Assembly: GCA_029168955.1 (NCBI GenBank)
Contig: JAPDOI010001353.1
Location: 62,001-126,000 of the forward strand
DNA from: Aplectana chamaeleonis
Taxonomy: Eukaryota; Nematoda; Chromadorea; Rhabditida; Cosmocercidae
DNA: 64,000 nucleotides
Direction of reading: 5' to 3'
Both the position numbers and the translations under genes were made by a program. Positions within the stretch are counted from its first letter, which is position 1; every line of letters starts with the position of its first letter. The notes below the pieces were generated by a model. The model worked only from the letters and a program-made list of their open reading frames with translations, had not been told where the DNA came from and made no database searches. Positions 1-11,150 of this stretch are shown here, one piece after another.

Positions 1-3000
1 ACTGCTTATCATATCAAGTGATATTATCAGTTGGCAGATGAAATCGCTAAAACACGTACTTTTCGTAGGGAAGGGACAGGGAAAGTGACTAACAAGTTTG
101 TTACTTACTGTTTAACATTAACTACTTCACTTATTACAGCTTATCATATCAAGTGATATTATCAGCTGGCAGATGAAATCGCTAAAACACGTTGTAGGCT
201 TTTTCGTAGGAAGGGACAGGGAAGTGACTAACAAGTTTGTTACTTACTGTTTAACATTAACTACTTCACTTATTACAGCTTATCATATCAAGTGATATTA
301 TCAGTTGGCAGATGAAATCGCTAAAACACGTACTTTTTCGTAGGAAGGGACAGGGAAGTGACTAACAAGTTTGTTACTTACTGTTTAACATTAACTACTT
401 CACTTATTACAGCTTATCATATCAAGTGATATTATCAGCTGGCAGATGAAATCGCTAAAACACGTACTTTTTCGTAGGGAAGGGACAGGGGAAGTGACTA
501 ACAAGTTTGTTACTTACTGTTTAACATTAACTACTTCACTTATTACAGCTTATCATATCAAGTGATATTATCAGCTGGCAGATGAAATCGCTAAAACACG
601 TTGTAGGCTGTACTTTTCGATGGGAAGGGACAAGGGAAGTGACTAACAAGTTTGTTACTTACTGTTTAACATTAACTACTTCACTTATTACAGCTTATCA
701 TATCAAGTGATATTATCAGCTGGCAGATGAAATCGCTAAAACACGTACTTTTTCGTAGGGAAGGGACAGGGGAAGTGACTAACAAGTTTGTTACTTACTG
801 TTTAACATTAACTACTTCACTTATTACAGCTTATCATATCAAGTGATATTATCAGTTGGCAGATGAAATCGCTAAAACACGTACTTTTTCGTAGGGAAGG
901 GACAGGGGAAGTGACTAACAAGTTTGTTACTTACTGTTTAACATTAACTACTTCACTTATTACAGCTTATCATATCAAGTGATATTATCAGTTGGCAGAT
1001 GAAATCGCTAAAACACGTACTTTTTCGTAGGGAAGGGACAGGGAGGTGACTAACAAGTTTGTTACTTACTGTTTAACATTGACTACTTCACTTATTACAG
1101 CTTATCATATCGAGTGATATTATCAGTTGGCAGATGAAATCGCTAAAACACGTACTTTTTCGTAGGAAAGGGACAGGAGAAGTGACTAACAAGTTTGTTA
1201 CTTACTGTTTAACATTAACTACTTCACTTAGTACTGCTTATCATATCAAGTGATATTATCAGTTGGTAGATCAAATCGATAAAACACGTTGTAGGCTGTA
1301 ATTTTCGATGGGAAGGGACAGGGGAAGTGACTAACAAGTTTGTTACTTACTGTTTAACATTAACTGCTTCACTTATTACAGCTTATCATATCAAGTGATA
1401 TTATCAGTTGGCAGATGAAATCGCTAAAACACGTACTCTTTCGTAGGGAAGGGACAGGGGAAGTGACTAACAAGTTTGTTACTTACTGTTTAACATTAAC
1501 TACTTCACTTATTACAGCTTATCATATCAAGTGATATTATCAGTTGGCAGATGAAATCGCTAAAACACGTACTTTTTCGTAGGGAAGGGACAGGGGAAGT
1601 GACTAACAAGTTTGTTACTTACTGTTTAACATTAACTACTTCACTTATTACAGCTTATCATATCAAGTGATATTATCAGCTGGCAGATGAAATCGCTAAA
1701 ACACGTACTTTTTCGTAGGGAAGGGACACGGGTAGTGACTAACAAGTTTGTTACTTACTGTTTAACATTAACTACTTCACTTATTACAGCTTATCATATC
1801 AAGTGATATTATCAGCTGGCAGATGAAATCGCTAAAACACGTACTTTTTCGTAGGAAGGGACAGGGAAGTGACTAACAAGTTTGTTACTTACTGTTTAAC
1901 ATTAACTACTTCACTTATTACAGCTTATCATATCAAGTGATATTATCAGCTGGCAGATGAAATCGCTAAAACACGTACTTTTTCGTAGGGAAGGGACAGG
2001 GGAAGTGACTAACAAGTTTGTTACTTACTGTTTAACATTAACTACTTCACTTATTACAGCTTATCATATCAAGTGATATTATCAGTTGGCAGATGAAATC
2101 GCTAAAACACGTACTTTTTCGTAGGGAAGGGACAGGGGAAGTGACTAACAAGTTTGTTACTTACTGTTTAACATTAACTACTTCACTTATTACAGCTTAT
2201 CATATCAAGTGATATTATCAGCTGGCAGATGAAATCGCTAAAACACGTACTTTTCCGTAGGGAAAGGACAGGGAAGTGACTAACAAGTTTGTTACTTACT
2301 GTTTAACATTAACTACTTCACTTATTACAGCTTATCATATCAAGTGATATTATCAGTTGGTAGATCAAATCGCTAAAACACGTTGTAGGCTGTACTTTTC
2401 GATGGGAAGGGACAGGGGAAGTGACTAACAAGTTTGTTACTTACTGTTTAACATTAACTGCTTCACTTATTACAGCTTATCATATCAAGTGATATTATCA
2501 GTTGGCAGATGAAATCGCTAAAACACGTACTTTTCGTAGGGAAGGGACAGGGAATAAACTAACAAGTTTGTTACTTACTGTTTAACATTAACTACTTCAC
2601 TTATTACAGCTTATCATATCAAGTGATATTATCAGCTGGCAGATGAAATCGCTAAAACACGTACTTTTTCGTAGGAAGGGACAGGGAAGTGACTAACAAG
2701 TTTGTTACTTACTGTTTAACATTAACTACTTCACTTATTACAGCTTATCATATCAAGTGATATTATCAGCTGGCAGATGAAATCGCTAAAACACGTACTT
2801 TTTCGTAGGAAGGGACAGGGAAGTGACTAACAAGTTTGTTACTTACTGTTTAACATTAACTACTTCACTTATTACAGCTTATCATATCAAGTGATATTAT
2901 CAGTTGGCAGATGAAATCGCTAAAACACGTTGTAGGCTGAACTTGTCGATGGGAAGGGACAGGGGAAGTGACTAACAAGTTTGTTACTTACTGTTTAACA

Positions 3001-4757
3001 TTAGCTACTTCACTTATTACAGCTTATCATATCAAGTGATATTATCAGTTGGCAGATGAAATCGCTAAAACGCGTACTTTTTCTTAGGGAAGGGACAGGG
3101 GAATAAACTAACAAGTTTGTTACTTACTGTTTAACATTAACTACTTCAGTTATTACGGCTTATCATATCAAGTGATATTATCAGCTGGCAGATGAAATCG
3201 CTAAAACACGTACTTTTTCGTGGGGAAGGGACAGGGGAAGTGACTAACAAGTTTGTTACTTACTGCTTAACATTAACTACTTCACTTATTACAGCTTATC
3301 ATATCAAGTGATATTATCAGCTGGCAGATGAAATCGCTAAAACACGTACTTTTTCGTAGGGAAGGAACAGGGGAAGTGACTAACAAGTTTGTTACTTACT
3401 GTTTAACATTAACTACTTCACTTATTACAGCTTATCATATCAAGTGATATTATCAGCTGGCAGATGAAATCGCTAAAACACGTTGTAGGCTGAACTTTTC
3501 GATGGGAAGGGACAGGGGAAGTGGCTAACAAGTTTGTTACTTACTGTTTAACATTCACTACTTCACTTACTACTGCTTATCATATCAAGTGATATTATCA
3601 GTTGGCAGATGAAATCGCTAAAACGCGTAATTTTTCTTAGGGAAGGGACAGGGGAATAAACTAACAAGTTTGTTACTTACTGTTTAACATTAACTACTTC
3701 AGTTATTACAGCTTATCATATCAAGTGATATTATCAGCTGGCAGATGAAATCGCTAAAACACGTACTTTTTCGTAGGGAAGGAACAGGGGAAGTGACTAA
3801 CAAGTTTGTTACTTACTGCTTAACATTAACTACTTCACTTATTACAGCTTATCATATCAAGTGATATTATCAGTTGGCAGATGAAATCGCTAAAACACGT
3901 ACTTTTTCGTAGGGAAGGGACAGGGGAAGTGACTAACAAGTTTGTTACTTACTGTTTAACATTAACTACTTCACTTATTACAGCTTATCATATCAAGTGA
4001 TATTATCAGTTGGCAGATGAAATCGCTAAAACGCGTATTTTTTCTTAGGAAGGACAGGGAATAAACTAACAAGTTTGTTACTTACTGTTTAACATTAACT
4101 ACTTCAGTTATTACAGCTTATCATATCAAATGATATTATCAGCTGGCAGATGAAATCGCTAAAACACGTACTTTTTCGTGGGGAAGGGACAGGGGAAATG
4201 ACTAACAAGTTTGTTACTTACTGTTTAACATTAACTACTTCACTTATTACAGCTTATCATATCAAGTGATATTATCAGTTGGCAGATGAAATCGCTAAAA
4301 CGCGTACTTTTTCTTAGGGAAGGGACAGGGGAATAAACTAACAAGTTTGTTACTTACTGTTTAACATTAACTACTTCAGTTATTACAGCTTATCATATCA
4401 AGTGATATTATCAGCTGGCAGATGAAATCGCTAAAACACGTACTTTTTCGTAGGGAAGGGACAGGGGAAGTGACTAACAAGTTTGTTACTTACTGCTTAA
4501 CATTAACTACTTCACTTATTACAGCTTATCATATCAAGTGATATTATCAGCTGGCAGATGAAATCGCTAAAACACGTACTTTTTCGTAGGGAAGGGACAG
4601 GGGAAGTGACTAACAAGTTTGTTACTTACTGTTTAACATTAACTACTTCACTTATTACTGCTTATCATATCAAGTGATATTATCAGTTGGCAGATGAAAT
4701 CGCTAAAACACGTACTTTTTCGTAGGGAAGGGACAGGAGAAGTTACTAACAAGTTTG
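1..4757. repeat. 136-bp tandem satellite array, about 35 copies
   Basis: A head-to-tail array runs from the window edge to about 4757. Successive copies of AGCTTATCATATCAAGTG begin at 138, 277, 411, 547, 692 and 828, giving a period of 134-145 bp, usually 136. Length varies mainly through a short optional insertion (GTTGTAGGCTG) and through G-run and T-run indels. The copies are very similar, so the array is recent or homogenised. There is no open reading frame. It lies upstream of the first visible ppfr-4 exon, so it is probably intronic, and it continues beyond the left edge. The same monomer recurs in only about three copies at 28045-28490. Confidence 0.95.
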
Positions 4758-4759
4758 TT

Positions 4760-5012
4760 ACTCTCTGATGACGTCATCAAAGTGCATGGGGCATGTGACA
4801 ACGTCATCAGAACGTCGTGCCAAGTACATAGGGCATCTGATGACTTCATCAGGACGTCGTGCCTAGTACATAGGGCATCTGCTGACGTCATCAAGACGTC
4901 GTGCCCAGGTCGTGCTAAGTGCATAGGGCATCTTATGACGTCATCAGGATGTCGTGTAAAGTACACACGGCATCTGATGACGTCATCAGGATGTCGAGGA
5001 AAGAGAGTCGTA
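4760..5012. repeat. GACGTCATCA minisatellite, copy 1
   Basis: Directly after the satellite come about five degenerate units of 42-54 bp, each centred on the palindrome TGATGACGTCATCA or a one-base variant and separated by GTCGTGCC..AAGTACATAGGGCATC-type spacers. The palindrome contains the CRE/ATF core TGACGTCA. The short ORFs across it are products of the repeat. The same minisatellite is longer and more regular at 28497-28955. Confidence 0.9.
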
Positions 5013-5124
5013 CGTCATTTGTAGCGTGCGCAACAAGTCAATCACTTACTGATTGTCATATCAATCCATGCTATTTGGAAAATATTGAAGATTTTTACAG
5101 ATATTACTTCGTAATATCAATAAA

Positions 5125-5750
5125 AAGTGAACAATTTTATCAACAAGGGGTATTCCAAGCAAAATAGGTTTGGTTGGCGTCAGAAACGTTCTAACAAAAA
5201 GGGAACAATAGGCAAGTAGGATGAGGAGAGTCTACAAAAATTGAACAATATTTTCTGAGACTGATTTTCTTGGCCGAAACTTCTTAATAGCGAAAACAAA
5301 CCGTTGCGGTGTTTCACACGAAAGCACTCTGTGGTTCCAAATAGTCTCCGATTATGCGAGTAACGATAAAAATGTATAATTATGTGCACCTACTAGTTAT
5401 CATTAGAAGAGAAAATGATTTCAACTTTACCTACACAGACGGCTAGCTCCAGCTGCTACGAGAAGCGAACTCAAAGTGCAGCATGAAATAAGAGTATTTT
5501 CTTATAATCTCGTCAAGAATAGAAGTCCATTCTTGGAAACCATTGAACTCTTCCTCGTGAAATGCCACAACGGTTTGTTTCCGCTATTAAGAAGTTTCGG
5601 CCGAGAAAATCAGTCTCAGAAAATATTGTTCAATTTTTGTAGACTCTCCTCATCCTACTTGCCTATTGTTCCCTTTTTGTTGGAACGTTTCTGACGCCAA
5701 CCAAACCTCTTTCGCTTGGAAGACCCCTTTTTGATAGAATTGAACATTTT
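5125..5750. mobile_element. Foldback element, copy 1
   Basis: Two arms of roughly 240 bp are inverted copies of each other: 5130-5390 and 5485-5745. They share GGTTTGGTTGGCGTCAGAAA, the AACAATATTTTCTGAGACTG stretch and CAAACCGTTG. The outer tips read CAATTTTATCAACAAGGGG and, inverted, CCCCTTTTTGATAGAATTG. No coding capacity is seen; the 69- and 72-residue ORFs here are the same arm read on opposite strands. A second copy, also following the satellite and minisatellite, is at 29079-29692. The superfamily is not recognised. Confidence 0.85.
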
Positions 5751-6222
5751 ATTGAAATCAGGCCAAGGAAGAAATGTGTGCCTGCTAGAGCATTAGGTAC
5801 TTATGGCCTCATTTCTTCAAAATAACGTTTGCGCACGTATTTTTTTAGGTTTACTTCCGTGATTTCCTATGTCGATTGCGAGACTATGGTTTTGAGTTTG
5901 AACGTGGCTATTCTTTCATGGAGGAGGGAAAAGGTACATAGTTTGAATGCCACTTTAGTAGTAAATCCCTATAATGGCGTAGAAATATTTATTCGAGTTC
6001 TGAGTGTAGGTCGACCCGGCTTCAGTTGCATTGAAGTTGTGCTCGGGGTCTCTGAAGCGTTTTCGCTGTTTTCATTCGTGTTTTAGAAGGCTCTGAGCTT
6101 TTGAGCCCTCTAAAACACGAATGAAGACAGCGAAAAAAACGCACGGGGACACACCAAGGCTCAAAACGAGAGGGCTCGTTTTTGTGCCTCATAATCACGG
6201 CTAGCGTAGTTACTGAATTCAG
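5751..6222. other. Intronic sequence with a 60-bp hairpin
   Basis: No exon is supported here. An almost perfect hairpin lies at about 6063-6127: GTTTTCATTCGTGTTTTAGA and its inverted copy flank a loop near CTCTGAGCTTTTGAG. The segment ends in TGAATTCAG at 6214-6222, the 3' splice acceptor used by the following exon. Confidence 0.6.
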
Positions 6223-6511
6223 ATGAGGCCACCGATTCCTCTTGTTTCGGTGTGAAAAAGTTCACGGGAGAAGAGCTACGAGAACGAAAGATTGCCCGGT
6301 TCCGACAGCAAAAAGAGCTCAAAAGTGCAATTCATGAGTTGAAGAGGCAGCACGAGCAAGGCAACGATGAATCTGTTCTGGTATGTTTGCAATTATTATT
6401 CTCATGTTACTCTTTGTTGTCAAGTGGTGGTGGTTTTTCAGCGTCAACTTCATCTGACTGTTGTGAAATACTGGCAACAGAAAGCCATCGAAGAACTCGA
6501 ATCTATCGAAG
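6223..6511 (+). CDS. ppfr-4: IGBP1/TAP42 (alpha-4) homologue, two internal exons
   Basis: Two internal exons of the PP2A-binding regulator alpha-4 (yeast Tap42, human IGBP1, C. elegans ppfr-4), which binds free catalytic subunits of PP2A, PP4 and PP6 and acts downstream of TOR. Exon 6223-6380 follows TTCAG, enters in phase 1 and ends in phase 0 at GTATGT; it contains LRERKIARFRQQKEL, the basic helix matching IGBP1's EEKIRRYKQKKEL. A 61-bp intron ending TTTTTCAG leads to exon 6442-6511, reading RQLHLTVVKYWQQKAIEEL then ESIE, the counterpart of LLHLQRWIDISLEEIESI. Its donor is GTTTGT at 6512, phase 1. A competing GTGAGT five bases on is rejected because it would put the downstream exon out of frame. 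Earlier exons (TPR-like N-terminus) must lie left of the window. The gene continues at 34526. Confidence 0.88.
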
Positions 6512-6654
6512 GTTTGTGAGTGCAGTTTAAGTACAGTTTTTCATATTTACAACTAAAAGTTTGGTAGCATTTTAAGAATTTCGTGAGTTATCGTTGAATT
6601 GATTCTTGAAAGACTGATATTATTGTCTTCTTTGTTCTCCTTCTCGCATAACAT

Positions 6655-6812
6655 AAGGGGCTTTTAAAGTGGCGTCGCCGCGAGATTCGCTGTTGCAGGG
6701 ATTGTACAAAAGCTGGGGAGTGCTACGCAGTGTTACGTAGCACTCCCTATGTTTTGTACAATACCTGCGCCAGCGAATTTCGCAGCGGCGCTGCTCTGAA
6801 AGCCCTTATACG
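6655..6812. mobile_element. Palindromic MITE in the giant ppfr-4 intron
   Basis: The ends ATAAGGGGCTTTTAAAG and CTGAAAGCCCTTAT are inverted copies, and the sequence folds along its whole length. Matching inner blocks are GGGATTGTACAAAA / GTTTTGTACAATACC and GGGAGTGCTACG / CGTAGCACTCCC. About 155 bp, no coding capacity, target duplication not clear. It starts only about 145 bp after the exon ending at 6511. Confidence 0.75.
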
Positions 6813-7294
6813 CATCTACTTTTCACTACGGATAACTCCGGCCGTTTTCTGTTCCTTCTACTCACAGCTTCGGCCGGATTCGACACGTTCATCTTTTTTG
6901 GTCTCTCTTACAAGGTTACTACTATAGGTCATACATACTAACTATTCAAATAAAATGTATTAATGTATAATACTTTTCTTGAACCATTTTCGGATGAAAG
7001 CAGGGTACGGCACGAGGTGTGGTCAAGGTCTATTTTACTCAGACCCCTAAGAGCAGAAAGTTGGCCTTTTTCTCAAACCCATATCCCAGAAGCGTTAATT
7101 GGTAAAAATTTTGACGGTCTTCTCAGACCCGCTAGGAGCGTTGTTTGGTCATTTTTTTTCATGTAAATGTTAAAGAAGAGTAGTATAATTGAATTCTCCG
7201 TAAAGAAATTATTGTAAAAAGTGTATATCCCCATTGAAAATGGTTCAGCGGAGAAGCTCAGCCCCCCTCCACCCCCTGTGGATATCCACACCCC

Positions 7295-8240
7295 ACGCCG
7301 TACCCTGGACGAAAAGTCCGAATATGCCCATCGCAGCTGCCTAGAATCACTCTGAAAAAAGTTATGGGTGTTTCTTCATTGATTTTCGTACCTAATGTAC
7401 CCTCCAAAAAGCGCATTAGCTTTACGAAAATCCAGAAACGGACCTTATATTCGTGTTCAGGGCCCAAAACAACGCCCTTAGGCAAATTTTGGGAAAAGAA
7501 CATTTTCTGAACTATGTGTCGACTTGTACGGATTTTCGATGCAGCGTTCAATTATATCAGTTACGGGGTGCAGAAAGCATTAAAGAAAAATATTCTAGAT
7601 TTGACTTAAAATTTCCCCTGGGGGATTCTTTAGTGGTGCTGATCACGAATCTGAGGTTTATTTGTCGTTTTTCCGAAGTTTCGACTAAATGCGTTGAGAG
7701 CTTCCCACCGGCAGAAAACTTTGACGGCAAAATCGACTTCTGACGATTTCCGGAATGTGACGACAGATGTGGCTCAAATTGTTTTTTAGGGGGTTATTTG
7801 GAGTGTTCAACACGAATCTCATGTCAGTTCATCAATTTTTTTGTTCATCGCTTTCGGTGAGCACAGTAGTCTGGTCAAAATCTCAGATTTGTCTCAAGGT
7901 TTCTATGTGGGGGTTACTTGGGGGTGATGAATACGAATCCGATGTCCGTTCGCCCCTAAATGGCATGTTTTTTACCGTAACCTACAATAAACCTTGAATT
8001 TTTGACAAGCAAACCCCAGATTCGTGTTCAGCGCCCCAAATTACCCCTACATACATGCTTGTAGCAAAATTCGGAAAATTTTCAAAAACCCGAAAAATTC
8101 CATGGGGGGTACCCTTACATTGCCGCAAAGCTTTGCCAAAGCTCATAACTTCTTCCAAATTGAGTCTAGGCAGCTGCGATGGGCATATTCGGACTTTTCG
8201 TCCGGAAATGGTTCTAGAAAAGTACATTTCATTTGGAATG
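7295..8240. mobile_element. Inverted-repeat element of a dispersed family
   Basis: The inverted arms share GACGAAAAGTCCGAATATGC followed by CCATCGCAGCTGCCTAGA; the left arm is near 7308-7365 and the right near 8140-8212. Between them are several degenerate copies of a motif like TTCGTGTTCAGCGCCCCAAA, on both strands. Related sequence occurs near 30060-30660, 36080-37050, 45090, 50420-50600 and 51770-52220. The short ORFs here do not resemble known proteins. Confidence 0.6.
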
Positions 8241-8259
8241 GTTACTATGACCTACAGTA

Positions 8260-10040
8260 GTTCCCTTGTAAGTTGCCCTCGGCAAGCCTTCTTTTCCGCA
8301 CAGAGCGTAGAAAAGAAGTGGCGTTTGTTGCTGACGAAAGCCGAGCTGTCTACGCTGCTTTTCCACACCCTGCGTAGTGCTGGGATGTAGAGGGTATGAA
8401 GGCCGTTTCATGTCGCTCCGTTTTCATCTTTACCTGGATTGATTTCCGAATTTGACGTAAATATACCTGATATTCATTGGTTTCACTCGTAAGTTTCATC
8501 AGGCCATATTATTTTACAAGCTGGGTCAAGCGGGCAGTTAGTTGTCTCGGACATCGACGAGGCTACGGCGCCTTTCTATAAGGGCATTGGTATACTCTCT
8601 TTTGGCCCTGTCGCGGTCGCGGCCCAGAGCGACGTCGCAGTCGCTGAGGGCCAGTTGTGCTATTCCATACATCACGCCAACTTACGTCTGACAGGTGCTA
8701 CAGCCCGCGCAATTGCAGACAAATCAATAAACCGGAATCAACAGCGAATCAGTTTAGTTTCAGCTCTATAAAGAGGCAGGCTTCAAGATTTATACATTTA
8801 GGATAAGGTGAAGATTCCAGGAGAGAAAAGAAAGAAGGAACTACAAAAAAGAAAGAAGAAAAACGGAAGAAACTTGCACTAAACCGATTACACCGTCGCT
8901 GTCGCGGGCATCGGTCGCAGTGCGCCACACTGCGACCGATGCCCGCGACAGCGACCGATTGCAGCACGGTTTTGTCATTTGAATGTATTATACCCATTTG
9001 CGACCCTGAGACGCGACCGGCGCATGCAAAGTGTTCCTGCGACAGCTTTTTTCATGGTGAGAGTGTGGGTCCCGACGCGATTCGTAACAGATGAGCGAAC
9101 CTGTCGTGGTCGTAGACTGTAGGTATAACAATGGCCTAACCTTTTGAGACTATTTGATTTCTTGGATATTTTTTGCAACCGTCACACCGTCACACTTTGA
9201 CTTGCGAGACAACAGTCGGTTGACCCTGTCTATAAGGTCTGACGCGAAGGACGTATACCGTCTGAATTGTAATGCACGACCACTTCCAATCTGCATTCTG
9301 ATGATAACTGCGGGGCTGAGCGAGTACCGCAAGGTGGGTGCTACCGGAGGACCTCGTCCACAGTTCCTGACGAGTCTGTGAAAAATCGCTGAGGTGCTCA
9401 AGAAAAGTTGGGTGACTTGTTTAATACTTAAAGGCAGCAGACAGGCTCGAAAAAGTTGTTGAGATAACTACGTTACCGGGGTCGTATGGCCATTACTAGA
9501 AGGCTCGCGTCGTTGGAGGCGTCGAAAACGAATCAAAACTACTAAATTAGAGCAATGCAAGTCGAAATATTTCGCCAACCCTGCCCATGAGCCTCGACAA
9601 CTCCGTCCCCAAGTAAAAACTTGTCTAGATTGACCGATCGAATACGATTGATGCTTCCAACGAGGTGAGCGGTGAGCGTTCTAGTATAGGCTGTAAGAGT
9701 CTTCATGCTCCCCTATCATAACCGTTTTGTCGCTAATATTCGCTCTTTCAACCGCACGGGCATAACTCGTCCACTTCCACCCAATAACAGAAAAAAACCG
9801 TTATTCTTCTATTTGCACACAGTTTTCGTTTGTTTTTTTCATTAGTTCCTCATACAACCTGCTCCAAACCTTAGATTTATGTCATAAAATCGATGGCCAT
9901 TATTGAGCGTGTCTGCTGCCTTCAAGGTCCGCGGCGTTTTCATTTACATTTATTACATGCGCGTCAGCACATGTGAATAACAAAACAAATAAAAGCGAAT
10001 GGAAAACATTAAAACATAACCAACAGCGAACAAAAAGAAA
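8260..10040. other. Non-genic stretch with a 28-bp-arm hairpin
   Basis: No gene or recognisable element is seen. A near-perfect hairpin at 8895-8956 has 28-base arms (GTCGCTGTCGCGGGCATCGG and onward) and a 4-base loop, with related GTCGC-rich sequence around 8600-8650 and 9000-9070; it may be the core of a foldback element whose ends I could not define. LINE A's 3' end should fall near 9950-10050. Confidence 0.5.
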
Positions 10041-10049
10041 ACTAGGCCC

Positions 10050-11139
10050 TACTAGAGCCAATAAACGGTTCCTGTTGCAAATACCGGTCAACCTGCCTTT
10101 TAAAAATACTGAAAGAACTAGGCACCAAGAGCCTTTTACTGAAGCGCAGATATTCCAATCCCCCACGAATTGTGGAAAAATTACGCCTTAAGCGAGTTCG
10201 AGGCTGAGAGAAGCTGAGTTTGAACCCCTGGCCTCTAGTATTAGAACGTCTCAAGGTGAAGAACTCAGATAGTTTAAGACCCGCCAGACCATTCAACATT
10301 TTGAAAATTAATAAATCATTTCTTCTCCTACGGAGAGCAAGAGTGTCGAGCTGTAGCCTTTTATTTCTCAGATAACTCCTAGGCTAGGAATGTTGGCATA
10401 TGTGAATCCAAGTGTCCGAATAAAGACTTTCCTCGTAAAGCTGTTTTGTACCCTCTCCAACCTTTCTACTAACTGACGTTTATAGGGCCCAAAAACGCAA
10501 GTGCCGTACTCCAACATTGAGCGAACATAAATTTTTATAAGCCTTTATCAGCAACTTCGGATCTTTCGATCTTAACGATTTAAATAGAAGAAAGAGTCTC
10601 TGCTGCGCCTTAGTAGCAATGAGCCTACAATGCTCATCAAACGAAAGCTTGTTATCTACTACGAATCCAAGATCTTTTATTTTATCAATTGCCTCAATCG
10701 GTATATCGTTAATTACGTAGGTGGCTTGGAGATTAGGGTCTCCTCCCAGGTGTAGGACTTTGGTTTTCCCAGCTGACAAGGGCAGTCCCCATGTTTCCGA
10801 CCAACAGCAAACAGCTTGAATACTATCCTGCAAAGCTGACACCCCATTATTCCTAACTTCACTAAAAACCTTGATATCATCCGCAAAGATCTGACACCTA
10901 ACACCTCCACGTTCCACTATATTGGGAATATCATATGTATAAATGTTGAACAAAATTGGGGACAAGACCCCCCCCCCTTGAGGGACCCCACTAGGTGCAC
11001 TTCTGACAGAAGAAAGGCAATTGTTAACGCATACTTGGAATGTACGACCGCTGAGAAAGGCTTCAACCCAATTGACAATTTTTTCGTGAATGCCCAGATG
11101 CTCCATTCTGGCAATCAATTTTACATGATCCACTTTATC
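10050..11139 (-). pseudogene. LINE A: reverse transcriptase palm and C-terminus
   Basis: The minus-strand reading 11133-10480 starts just after motif A (DKVDHVKLI). It contains SGVPQGGGVLSPILFNIY (motif B), the catalytic FADD of motif C (IFADDIKVF), a motif D/E-like GLPLSAGKTKVL and LGFVVDNKLSF. After a stop at 10480 the reading continues in shifted frames to MLNGLAGLKLSEFFTLRR and a terminal segment ending FKRQVDRYLQQ, near 10060. That end, an FK..LD.YL block, is typical of CR1/Jockey-type ORF2 proteins. Being cut at 11139 by LINE B1, it is only a fragment. The original enzyme would have primed reverse transcription at a nicked target. Confidence 0.88.
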
Positions 11140-11150
11140 GAATGCTTTTT

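Noticed and set aside
1..4757. CRISPR-like regular repeats
   Set aside because: Contiguous 136-bp monomers without unique spacers, in DNA with spliced eukaryotic genes.
6515..6522. Alternative donor GTGAGT for the ppfr-4 exon ending at 6511
   Set aside because: It would put the next exon in a frame not matching LPLVEMMKKRM; GTTTGT at 6512 keeps the family alignment.
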